Assembly (NCBI GenBank): GCA_016933175.1
Contig: JAFGBK010000070.1
Span: 104,389 to 168,388 of the forward strand
Reading direction: 5' to 3'
From: Candidatus Krumholzibacteriota bacterium
Lineage (GTDB): Bacteria > Krumholzibacteriota > Krumholzibacteriia > JACNKJ01
DNA: 64,000 bases
The notes under the pieces were generated by a model. That model was not told the DNA's origin and made no database searches. It worked only from the letters and a program-made list of their open reading frames with translations. Of the stretch, positions 8,558-15,672 are shown one piece after another (within the stretch, counting starts at the first letter, position 1; the number at the start of each line of letters is the position of its first letter). The position numbers were made by a program, and so were the translations under genes.

Positions 8558-10653
8558 GAGCGCTGCTCCGACGCCACCGTGGCCAGATCCAGGACGATCA
8601 GCCCGCCGCGCGCGGGATCCGGCGCCGCCTGACCCGTGACGACGCCGCGGCCGCGGGGCAGCACGTCGTAGCCTCCCTCCAGGGCACGCCGGCGCGCCTC
8701 GCGCAGGCTGAGGCCGCGCAGGTCCGGCGGATCAAGCCGCCGCTCGGGATCCCCCAGGATCAGGAGCAGTGGCTGATCGGGCAGCAGAGGGCAACCCGGC
8801 CCGGGCAGCTGCGCCACCACGCGCGCGCCCTCCCCCTGGAAGCGAACGCTCAGGTGCCGCGCCAGGGCCAGGGAGTCGGCTCGGTTCACGGGCAGGTCCA
8901 GCAGGCGGGGCGCCCGGGCGGCGGCGGCGGCCGGATCCGGCGGCGGCGCGGCGGCGGCATCCAGCAGGTAGTCGGTGGCGACGGCGATGCCCTCGACGAT
9001 GCGCGCGAAGGCCGGCGCCGCGCTCTGACCGCCATGATAGTGTTCGGTGTCGGGCTCGTCCAGGAAGACGCCCACCACCAGGCGCGGCCGGGCCAGCGGC
9101 GCCACGCCCACGAAGCTGGCCAGGTAGGCGCCCTGCTTGAGGCGCCCGTCCTCGAACTTCTGGGCCGTGCCCGTCTTGCCCCCCACGCGCAGGCCGGCGA
9201 CGGCCGCGCGCTCGCCGGTGCCGCGCGCCACCGCCTCGCCCATGAGGTCCAGGATGCACCGGGCCGTGCTGGCGCGGCAGACCCGGCGCAGGGCGACCGG
9301 CTCGACGGTCGTCAGCTCCCCGCCGGCGCGGTCGCGCCGAGCCCTGACCAGGCGCGGGCGCATCAGGCGGCCCTCGTTGGCCAGGGCGCCGAAGGCCGCC
9401 GTCACCTGCAGGGGCGTGGCGCTCAGCTCCTGGCCGAAGACCAGGGTCATGCGGCTGCGCCCGGACCACTCGCAGGGCTTGCGCAGGACGCCGCCCTCCT
9501 CGCCCGGTAGGATCAGGCCGCAGGGTATGCCCAGGCCCAGGTCCTGGTAGGCGCGGAACAGCTCCTGGTCCGTGATGCGCACGGCGAACTTGGCGAAGCA
9601 GATGTTGCTGGAGTGGACGAAGGCCTCGCGGAAGCTGAGCAGGCCATGGTGGGGCCGGTCGTCGCGGATCCAGATGCCCTCGATGCAGGCCCGGCCGCCC
9701 TCGGGATCGGCGGTGGTCGCCAGGTCCAGACCGCCGCGCTCCAGGAGAGGGATGGCGCTCAGGGCCTTGAAGGTGGAGCCCGGTTCGTAGGCGGCATGGA
9801 CGGGCAGGAGCTGCCACTCGGCCGGGCGATAGGCGCCGCGCCGCTCGGGGCTGGGCCAGGTGGACAGGGCCAGGATGTCGCCCGTGGCCGGATCCAGGAC
9901 CACGGCGCTGCCGGCCCGGGCACCCGCGGCCTCGGCCGCGCGCGCCAGCTCGGCGTCCGCCAGGGCCTGGACCTTGTGGTCGATGGTCAGCAGGACGTCG
10001 TCGCCCTGCCGGGGCGGCACCAGCAGGCGCTGCCCGGAGCCCAGGAGGCTGCGCCCGCGCCCGTCCTTGGGCACGAGCGCCAGGCCCGGCCTCCCGGCCA
10101 GCGCCTCCTGCAGGCCCGCCTCGAGGCCGGCCACGCCCTGCCCCCCGGCGTTGACGAAGCCCACCAGCGGCGCTCCCGTGGCGCCGAGGGGATAGAGGCG
10201 CTGCGCCTGCCGCTCGAGGTGGAGCAAGCCCGAACGCTCCAGCAGCCGCCGCTCCGGCATGGCGAGGACCAGTCCCTCGTGCAGCACCAGGTAGCGCCCG
10301 GACGCGCGGGCGAGGGCGCGCTCCAGCGCGCGCGGAGTTCGCCCCAGGACCGGAGCGATGGCGGCCAGCAGATCCTGCCGCTCGCTGTCGGGCAGCGCGC
10401 GCAGGCACTGGGGATCGCAGCTGACATGGGTGGCCAGGGTCGAGACGGCCAGGGGCGTGCCGCGGCGGTCGTAGAGATTGCCGCGCAGCGCGGGCAGGCG
10501 GATCTTCTTCTCCCACTGGCGGCCGGCCAGCTCGCGGTAACGGTCGTGGCGGAGCACCTGGATCTGGAACAGGCGCAGGCCGAGCACGGCGGCCGTCGCG
10601 ACCACGAGCGCGGCCAGGAGGGGAATCTCATGCCGCGGTCGGCAGCGACCCAT
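8554..10653 (-). CDS. ftsI: Septal class B penicillin-binding protein FtsI (PBP3-like) with C-terminal PASTA region
   Basis: Inner-membrane-anchored transpeptidase that crosslinks septal peptidoglycan with FtsW. 699 aa. Seen: a single N-terminal membrane segment (about residues 11-30), the PBP dimer domain with RGNLYDRRGTPLA, and the catalytic motifs STFK (Ser293), SSN (348-350) and KTG (493-495). After about residue 585 come two PASTA-like repeats (DLPVNRADSLALAR; DPPDLRGLSLREARRRAL), seen in FtsI-type proteins of many phyla. 18 nt after ftsL. ATG start fits the short N-terminal cytoplasmic tail. Confidence 0.95.
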   Translation of the reverse strand: MGRCRPRHEIPLLAALVVATAAVLGLRLFQIQVLRHDRYRELAGRQWEKKIRLPALRGNLYDRRGTPLAVSTLATHVSCDPQCLRALPDSERQDLLAAIAPVLGRTPRALERALARASGRYLVLHEGLVLAMPERRLLERSGLLHLERQAQRLYPLGATGAPLVGFVNAGGQGVAGLEAGLQEALAGRPGLALVPKDGRGRSLLGSGQRLLVPPRQGDDVLLTIDHKVQALADAELARAAEAAGARAGSAVVLDPATGDILALSTWPSPERRGAYRPAEWQLLPVHAAYEPGSTFKALSAIPLLERGGLDLATTADPEGGRACIEGIWIRDDRPHHGLLSFREAFVHSSNICFAKFAVRITDQELFRAYQDLGLGIPCGLILPGEEGGVLRKPCEWSGRSRMTLVFGQELSATPLQVTAAFGALANEGRLMRPRLVRARRDRAGGELTTVEPVALRRVCRASTARCILDLMGEAVARGTGERAAVAGLRVGGKTGTAQKFEDGRLKQGAYLASFVGVAPLARPRLVVGVFLDEPDTEHYHGGQSAAPAFARIVEGIAVATDYLLDAAAAPPPDPAAAAARAPRLLDLPVNRADSLALARHLSVRFQGEGARVVAQLPGPGCPLLPDQPLLLILGDPERRLDPPDLRGLSLREARRRALEGGYDVLPRGRGVVTGQAAPDPARGGLIVLDLATVASEQRS

Positions 10654-10671
10654 GGATGGTCCCGCCGTGCG

Positions 10672-11106
10672 CTAGTGCCCGTCCGCGGCGCGCGCGGCGG
10701 GCACGGTGATGCCGGCGCTCGCCAGCCAGGCCGAACTCTCGCGCCGGGGCAGGTCGCCCGCGGCGACGGGGATGAAGATGCGGCCGTCCAGGTCGCGGCT
10801 GGCCAGCTGGGCCGCGGGCAGGCCGCGCAGGAGCCGCTCGGGTTGCCGCTCGCGCGCCACGGCCACGCCCAGCTCCAGGATGCGCGCGCGCAGGGCGTCG
10901 CGCTCGGCCTCCAGACTCGCCACCTCGCCCGCCAGGCGCAGGCCGCGGTTCTGCTGCCAGACGAACCAGAGCAGGAGGGCGAACAGGACGAGACCCACGA
11001 AGAACCAGACGTCGCGGCGCCGCAGGGCGTCGCGGCTGTGGACGCCCTCGCCGCGGCGGCTGTCGGGATCCCAGGTCCGGGTGGGGTGACCGGGAAGCAG
11101 ACTCAT
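10672..11106 (-). CDS. ftsL: FtsL-like division protein
   Basis: Small bitopic membrane protein that with FtsB/FtsQ would activate FtsW-FtsI. 144 aa: cytoplasmic N-terminus of about 30 residues, one membrane helix (VWFFVGLVLFALLLWFVW, near 33-50), a heptad-like stretch ending in ERDALRARILELG that can form a coiled coil, and an extra periplasmic tail of about 50 residues. FtsL sequences are poorly conserved, so the name rests on topology and on the position between rsmH and ftsI. The ATG at 11106 overlaps the rsmH stop (ATGA). Confidence 0.8.
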   Translation of the reverse strand: MSLLPGHPTRTWDPDSRRGEGVHSRDALRRRDVWFFVGLVLFALLLWFVWQQNRGLRLAGEVASLEAERDALRARILELGVAVARERQPERLLRGLPAAQLASRDLDGRIFIPVAAGDLPRRESSAWLASAGITVPAARAADGH

Positions 11107-12023
11107 GGAACGATCCTCCTGACCGCCCGCAGCCGGGCGCTGCGGGCTCGCGGGTTGCGGAGCCGCTCGTCGGGACCGGGACGCAGGGCCCGGGGCGTGA
11201 GCAGTTCGAAGGAGCGACGGTGCCCGCAGGCACAGACCGGAAGCTCCGGCGGGCAGAGGCAGTCGGTGCTCTCGCGGCGGAAGCAGCGCTTGACGCGCCG
11301 GTCCTCCAGGGAGTGGTAGCTGACGACCGCCGCCCGGCCGCCGGGGGCCAGGCAGCGTGGCAGGGCCGCGAGGGCGCTGTCCAGGGCGGCCAGCTCGTCG
11401 TTGACGGCGATGCGCAGGGCCTGGAAGACGCGCGCCAGCTCCGCGTGCGAGCCCCGCGCCCCCGTGACGCTCTCCACGGCGCGGCGCAGATCGCCGGTGC
11501 CGGCCAGGCGGCCGGCGTCCCGGGCGGCGAGGATGGCGCGGGCCAGCGCGCGGGGACGCCGGACCTCGCCCAGCTCCGAGAGCAGGGCGGCCAGGCCACC
11601 GGCATCGAGGTCGGCCAGGAGGGCCGCGGCGCCGGGGCCGTCGTCGCCCATGCGCATGTCCAGGGGTCCGTCCTGCATGAAGGAGAAGCCGCGGTCGGGC
11701 AGGTCCAATTGCATGGAACTCACTCCCAGGTCGAGCAGGACGCCTTGCGCGCCGTCGGGAGCGAGAGGCAGCAGGTGGGTTTCGAGGTCCGCGAAGTTGC
11801 CGCGGACGAACCGGACCCGGTCGGCGTAGTCGGCCAGCCTCCGGCGGGCGATCTCCAGGGCCGCCGGATCCCGGTCGATGCCGAGCACGCGGATCCCCGG
11901 ATCGGCCCGGAGCAGGGCCTCGGCGTGCCCGCCCGCGCCCAGCGTGGCGTCCACGTAGAGCCCCGGCCCCCCGGCGGTCAGGATCGTGACGCACTCCCGC
12001 CGCAGGACCGGCTCGTGCTCCAT
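11103..12023 (-). CDS. rsmH: 16S rRNA (cytosine1402-N4)-methyltransferase RsmH (MraW)
   Basis: SAM-dependent methyltransferase acting on C1402 of 16S rRNA; by convention part of dcw. 306 aa. Seen: HEPVLRRECV start, SAM loop VDATLGAGGHAEALL, GIDRDPAAL, GVLLDLGVSSMQLD, GFSFMQDGPLDMRM, and SYHSLEDRRVKRCF near the C-terminus. ATG at 12023 with a GGGAG-type ribosome site. Normally this gene directly follows mraZ; here a STAS-like gene sits between them. Confidence 0.97.
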   Translation of the reverse strand: MEHEPVLRRECVTILTAGGPGLYVDATLGAGGHAEALLRADPGIRVLGIDRDPAALEIARRRLADYADRVRFVRGNFADLETHLLPLAPDGAQGVLLDLGVSSMQLDLPDRGFSFMQDGPLDMRMGDDGPGAAALLADLDAGGLAALLSELGEVRRPRALARAILAARDAGRLAGTGDLRRAVESVTGARGSHAELARVFQALRIAVNDELAALDSALAALPRCLAPGGRAAVVSYHSLEDRRVKRCFRRESTDCLCPPELPVCACGHRRSFELLTPRALRPGPDERLRNPRARSARLRAVRRIVP

Positions 12024-12065
12024 TCCCGGGGCTCCCTGCCAAGCGCGCGGGGAGCGGCCCGCCGG

Positions 12066-12467
12066 CTAGGCCGGCAGACCGCTCCCCCTTCTCTCACCCT
12101 CTTGCGCGGTCAAGTCAAAAGCGGCGGAAGTGCTGCCGATTCCCAGTGCCGCACTTGCCTCTGAAGGGAAAACGGGAATCTGTCTGGGAACATCTCCCGC
12201 CGCCAAGATATCGAGCAGGTAGGGGCTGGGGCCCACGAGAACCAGGCTGCCGCCGAGCTGCCGGACCTGGCGGTAAAGACCCAGCAGCTCGGGCAGCACC
12301 CGGTACTGGATGTGGGACACACCCAACAGGCTGACGGCGAAGCTGCGGACGCCCACGACCGCGAGGCCCAGCACCTCGCTCTCCAGCTCGCGCTGCAGGC
12401 GGACATCCCAGTCCGCCACGAGACTCAGCTCCACGAACTCCGCGTGTCGCGTGACGATCAGGGCCAT
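12066..12467 (-). CDS. STAS-like (anti-sigma-factor-antagonist fold) protein inserted in dcw, phosphosite replaced
   Basis: 133 aa, soluble, no signal peptide. The pattern of strands and helices fits a STAS domain: VELSLVADWDVRL (first strand and turn), RSFAVSLLGVSHI (the core strand), LPELLGLYRQVRQLGGSLVLVG (helix and strand), LLDILAAGDV and IPVFPSEASAAL (last helix region). In SpoIIAA-like STAS proteins the strand is followed by DS(S/T)G carrying the regulatory Ser; here the aligned residues 54-57 are QYRV, so the usual phosphorylation switch is absent. It lies 45 nt after mraZ and 42 nt before rsmH, so it is co-transcribed with both. Role unknown; it could be a protein-binding regulator of the division operon. 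The fold call is by eye from pattern only. Confidence 0.7.
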   Translation of the reverse strand: MALIVTRHAEFVELSLVADWDVRLQRELESEVLGLAVVGVRSFAVSLLGVSHIQYRVLPELLGLYRQVRQLGGSLVLVGPSPYLLDILAAGDVPRQIPVFPSEASAALGIGSTSAAFDLTAQEGERRGSGLPA

Positions 12468-12512
12468 CGCCGCCTCTCTCTCACCCTCCTGCCGCTCCGA
12501 CCCGCCCCCGGG

Positions 12513-12944
12513 TCAGAGCAGGTTCTCCATCTCCCGCAGGGCCTCGGGGGCCTCCGCGAGACCGGTCTGGAAACGCTCGGGCTGCCAGACCTCTATGTAA
12601 TCCAGGGCCCCGACGAGCAGGGTCTCCTGGTCGATGCCGTAGTCCGCGAGGAACTCCCGGGGCAGACCCACGCGCCCCTGCTTGTCCAGGACCAGCGTCG
12701 CCGAGTTGCTGCTGTAGAAGCGCACGACCTGGCGCTTGCGGGGGCCGGGAGGCAGGGCCTGCAGCTTCGCCTGGAACTGGCGCCAGCCCTCGGGGGCGTA
12801 GAGCAGCAGGCAGCTGTCGATGCCCCGCGTCAGGACGAAGGTCTCGCCGCCCTCGGCTCCCAGGTGGCGGCGGAAGCTGGCCGGCACGTTGATGCGGCCC
12901 TTGCTGTCCACCTTGCAGCGATGGGTGCCGATGAAACCGCTCAC
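12513..12944 (-). CDS. mraZ: Transcriptional regulator MraZ
   Basis: AbrB-like DNA-binding protein, first gene and autoregulator of dcw operons. 143 aa, the family length. Seen: the two tandem MraZ/AbrB repeats with DSKGRINVPASFR and DKQGRVGLPREF, each containing the DxxGR signature. The GTG at 12944 (VSGFIGTHRCKV) is chosen over an upstream ATG at 13022, because that ATG lies upstream of the predicted transcription start and within the promoter, and GGGGGA sits ahead of the GTG. Three TGGG-type operator repeats lie just upstream. Confidence 0.95.
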   Translation of the reverse strand: MSGFIGTHRCKVDSKGRINVPASFRRHLGAEGGETFVLTRGIDSCLLLYAPEGWRQFQAKLQALPPGPRKRQVVRFYSSNSATLVLDKQGRVGLPREFLADYGIDQETLLVGALDYIEVWQPERFQTGLAEAPEALREMENLL

Positions 12945-12986
12945 GAGTCCCCCAAGATCACAGGTGGTGGATTTCAGTGGATCTTG

Positions 12987-13021
12987 CCCCACTTTCACCC
13001 ACGGCGGCCACAATATCCCCA
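12987..13021 (-). promoter_or_regulatory. MraZ operator repeats
   Basis: On the minus strand there are three TGGG(G/T) repeats whose first T lies at 13021 (TGGGG), 13001 (TGGGT) and 12991 (TGGGG), so they are in phase with a 10-nt period (20 then 10). Known MraZ proteins bind TGGG-type direct repeats with that spacing. The expected fourth repeat near 13011 is degenerate and one base out of register. The first box is inside the promoter spacer and the others are around the start of the transcript, the layout expected for autorepression. Confidence 0.75.
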
Positions 13022-13038
13022 CGACACGGGAGGGTCAA
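13010..13038 (-). promoter_or_regulatory. Sigma-70-type promoter of the dcw operon
   Basis: Minus strand TTGACC (13038-13033), a 17-nt spacer, then TATTGT (13015-13010). Predicted transcription start is near 13003, leaving a leader of about 60 nt to the mraZ GTG. The -35 matches consensus at 5 of 6 and the -10 at 4 of 6. It is the best-scoring promoter in the gap 12945-13164, which is markedly more AT-rich than its surroundings and holds nothing else recognisable. Confidence 0.7.
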
Positions 13039-13164
13039 CCACTATTTTCCCGCTCCGAAACGGCCGAATACCCGGATTTCGACTCCGCGGCACAGCCTGG
13101 ATTGACAGCAGAGACTTTTTAACATTTGTGTGATTTATAGAGCGGCACGGATCCGGCGGGCGGC

Positions 13165-15024
13165 TCAGCCGGCCGGCTCCTCCCGTCCGCTCCCGGAGGG
13201 GATCGGGACGCCGCGGGGCAGGGTGAAGCAGAAGCATGCGCCGCGGCCGACGCCCGCGGACTCGACCCAGATGCGCCCGCGGTGGTGCTCCACGATGCGC
13301 TTGACGATGGCCAGGCCGATGCCCGTGCCCTCGCCGCCGGTGTCGAGCTTGGCGAAGAGGCCAAAGATGCGGTCGGCGTTCTCAGGCGCGATGCCGACGC
13401 CGTTGTCCCGCACGGTGACGACCGTCTCGCCGCCCTCGGTCCGGCTGCCCACCTCGACGCGGGGCGCGGCCTGTCCGCCCATGAACTTGGCGGCGTTGTC
13501 CAGGAGGTTCTGCAGCACCTCGAGCAGGCGGACCCGGTCCCCCACCACGCGGGGCAGGTCCGAAGCGATGTCGAGAGCGATGCCCGCCTGGCGGTAGCGG
13601 CCCTCCACGGCGGCCGCCGCCTCGCGCGCCAGCTCGCCCAGGTCGATCTCCTCCTCGGGATTCGCCAGGCGGCCGATGCGCGAGAGCTCGAGCAGGTCGT
13701 GCAGCAGCATCTCCATCTTCTCGGTGGCCGTGACGATGCGCGCGATGTCGGCGCGGACGCGCTCGGCGTCGCCGGCCGCGCTGTCCTTGTCCAGCAGCTG
13801 GGCGAAGGCCCTGATGGTGATCAGCGGCGAGCGCAGGTCGTGGGAGACGGTGTAGGCGAAGCGCTCGAGCTCGGCGTTCTTCTCCTCCAGCTCGCCGATG
13901 AGGGCCTGCTCGGCGCCTCGCGCGCGCTGGCGCTCGGTGATGTCCATCGCCGTGAAGACCAGCCCCGCGTCCATGGTGCCGGGATCGATGGCCGCCGAGC
14001 TGAGCAGGATGTCCAGGACCACCCCGTCCTTGCGCCGCCAGCGCGTCTCCACGGCGCCGAGGCCCGCCTCCCGCACCTGGGCGTGCTTGACCCGGCCCAC
14101 GCGCGCGTGCTCCTCGTCGGTCTCGTAGAGCAGGCGGGCGGGCCGCCCCCGCAGCTCCTCGCCGGCGTAGCCCGTCATGCGCTGCAGGGCGGCGTTCGAC
14201 CAGCCGAGGACGCGCTGGCCGTCCACCAGGCCGATGCCGATGGGCGCCGCGCGGAAGACGCTGCGCAGCGTGGCCTCCCGCTCGCGCAGGGCCGCCTCGG
14301 AGACCTGCAGCTCCGCGCGCACGCGGGCCGCCTCCACCAGCTCGCGCGCCAGGGTGAAGCCCATGAGCAGCACCAGGGCCACGTAGGCGTACTCGATCAG
14401 ATAGACGGCGCGGTACAGGCCGCTGCTCACGGCCGTGTCGTTGAAGACGCCGGCGAAGAAGACGAGCAGGGCCGCGATGAGCGGCCTCATCTCCCGCCGC
14501 CGCCCCGCGCGGTAGGCGCGCACGGCCAGGATCATCACCACCGCGAAGACGAGGATGCCGAGCAGGCCCTGGAGGATGGTGAGGGGACCCGGGGCCATCT
14601 CGTAATAGGTGGTCTCCAGGCCGAAGGGCAGCAGGACCTGCTTGACGAGGGGGCGGTCGGTCCAGCACAGCCCGCCCCGCTCCACCGTGGCGACGGCCGC
14701 GTAGACCAGGCTGAGCAGGGCGAGGACATGGACGAGGCGCCGTCGGCGCAGGGCCAGGTAATCCGCCACGAAGCGCAGGAAGGCGGCGTTGGCCAGGGCC
14801 AGGGCGATGAGCTGCAGGCGTTGCCAGCGCACGCCGTCGACGGGCGCCGCGGACTGGTAGAGCCCCGCCGCGAAAATGTCGTAGAAGCCGACGGCCAGGC
14901 AGGTGAGGGCGAAGGAGAGATCCATGGCGCCGCGGCCGCGGCCCGCCCACAGCAGCAGGTAGAAGCCGCCGCAGAGGAAGGCGACCACCGCGAGCAGGAG
15001 GGCGGGCAGGGATGCGCAATCCAT
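13165..15024 (-). CDS. Membrane PAS-domain sensor histidine kinase
   Basis: 619 aa. N-terminal half (about 1-225) has seven hydrophobic segments, a membrane sensor of the histidine-kinase 7TM type, ending in ALVLLMGFTLARELVEAARV; then a short coiled linker, a PAS domain (about 250-363, ending in TAMDITERQ), HisKA with the phospho-acceptor His395 in TVSHDLRSPL, and HATPase_c with N-box NLLDNAAKF, G1 VRDNGVGI and G2 GTGIGLAIV. Complete and probably active. No response regulator is adjacent, so it is an orphan kinase; it lies between the secreted-peptidase genes and dcw, on the same strand, 220 nt before mraZ. Signal unknown. Confidence 0.92.
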   Translation of the reverse strand: MDCASLPALLLAVVAFLCGGFYLLLWAGRGRGAMDLSFALTCLAVGFYDIFAAGLYQSAAPVDGVRWQRLQLIALALANAAFLRFVADYLALRRRRLVHVLALLSLVYAAVATVERGGLCWTDRPLVKQVLLPFGLETTYYEMAPGPLTILQGLLGILVFAVVMILAVRAYRAGRRREMRPLIAALLVFFAGVFNDTAVSSGLYRAVYLIEYAYVALVLLMGFTLARELVEAARVRAELQVSEAALREREATLRSVFRAAPIGIGLVDGQRVLGWSNAALQRMTGYAGEELRGRPARLLYETDEEHARVGRVKHAQVREAGLGAVETRWRRKDGVVLDILLSSAAIDPGTMDAGLVFTAMDITERQRARGAEQALIGELEEKNAELERFAYTVSHDLRSPLITIRAFAQLLDKDSAAGDAERVRADIARIVTATEKMEMLLHDLLELSRIGRLANPEEEIDLGELAREAAAAVEGRYRQAGIALDIASDLPRVVGDRVRLLEVLQNLLDNAAKFMGGQAAPRVEVGSRTEGGETVVTVRDNGVGIAPENADRIFGLFAKLDTGGEGTGIGLAIVKRIVEHHRGRIWVESAGVGRGACFCFTLPRGVPIPSGSGREEPAG

Positions 15025-15080
15025 GGAGACTCCCGTGGCAGGCGCCAGGCGGCCTCGCCGCCGGTGGCGCGTCCACGGCG

Positions 15081-15109
15081 AGTATCCTTCAAGGCCGCGG
15101 TTTTTTAAA
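15081..15109 (-). promoter_or_regulatory. Possible promoter of the histidine kinase gene
   Basis: Minus strand TTTAAA (15109-15104), 17-nt spacer, GATACT (15086-15081); each hexamer matches consensus at 4 of 6. It lies in the 99-nt gap between the lipoprotein stop and the kinase ATG, which has a GGGAG ribosome site. Plausible but weak. Confidence 0.35.
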
Positions 15110-15123
15110 GATGCGATGCGCGC

Positions 15124-15672
15124 TCAGGTGCCCCCGCCGCCCGGCGGACTCTCGAGAATGCCCGTCAGGTGGCGCCGCGGCCGCCGGCTGAGCAGGGGCG
15201 GCGCGTCGTAGTCGGGGTAGCCGGGCAGGAGCAGGGCGCCGGCCTCGCTCGGGTCGGGCAACATCTCGACGCCCAGGGGCACGAGGACGCGCCAGAGGCG
15301 CAGGGTGTCGCCGTCGCCGGTGACGAAGTCGCGGGCCGCGGCGAAGCGCAGCTCCAGGGCGCCGCGGCGCCGGGCCTGGGCCACGTCGGCGGGACCCGGC
15401 GCTTCGGCCAGGGGCCGGGCGCTGCGGAAGAGGGAGTCCACCTCGGCGAGGAGCCGGCCCGCGCGCGCATCGCCGGCGGGCAGGTCGGTGATGCCGTGTC
15501 TCCCGTGCAGCAGGATCTCCGGCGGACGGACGGACGGCGGCGGCGCGCCCCCGCGCTCGGCGGGCGCGCCGCCGCAGGCGGCGGCCAGCAGCGCCGCCAG
15601 GCAGGCGGCCGCCGGCAGGCGGCCGGGTCCGCCGCCGCGCGGCGGAGGGGCCGGCGTCGCGGCGCGCCTCAC
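15124..15672 (-). CDS. Small predicted lipoprotein coupled to a C25 peptidase
   Basis: 182 aa, family not recognised. The N-terminus has an Arg-rich start and a hydrophobic stretch LPAAACLAALLAAAC followed by GGAPAE; the Cys at about 33 could be a lipidation site, although the lipobox (AAAC) is not ideal. The mature part is mostly charged and helical, with a segment RDFVTGDGDTLRLWRVLVP and a Pro/Gly-rich C-terminus. The GTG at 15672 overlaps the C25 peptidase stop (GTGA), so both are made together. It could be a partner, inhibitor or anchor of that peptidase; this is inference from coupling alone. Confidence 0.65.
   Translation of the reverse strand: MRRAATPAPPPRGGGPGRLPAAACLAALLAAACGGAPAERGGAPPPSVRPPEILLHGRHGITDLPAGDARAGRLLAEVDSLFRSARPLAEAPGPADVAQARRRGALELRFAAARDFVTGDGDTLRLWRVLVPLGVEMLPDPSEAGALLLPGYPDYDAPPLLSRRPRRHLTGILESPPGGGGT

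Noticed and set aside
8028..8639. Plus-strand ORFs antisense to murE and ftsI as small genes
   Set aside because: No ribosome site or family motif; Arg/Pro/Ala-rich composition of GC-rich shadows.
12061..12075. Small inverted repeat around the stop codon of the STAS-like gene
   Set aside because: A 6-bp stem with a 3-nt loop in GC-rich DNA is expected by chance; no T-run follows.
13102..13130. Plus-strand TTGACA in the gap before mraZ
   Set aside because: At 17-nt spacing the -10 would be TTTGTG, a poor match, and no plus-strand gene follows.
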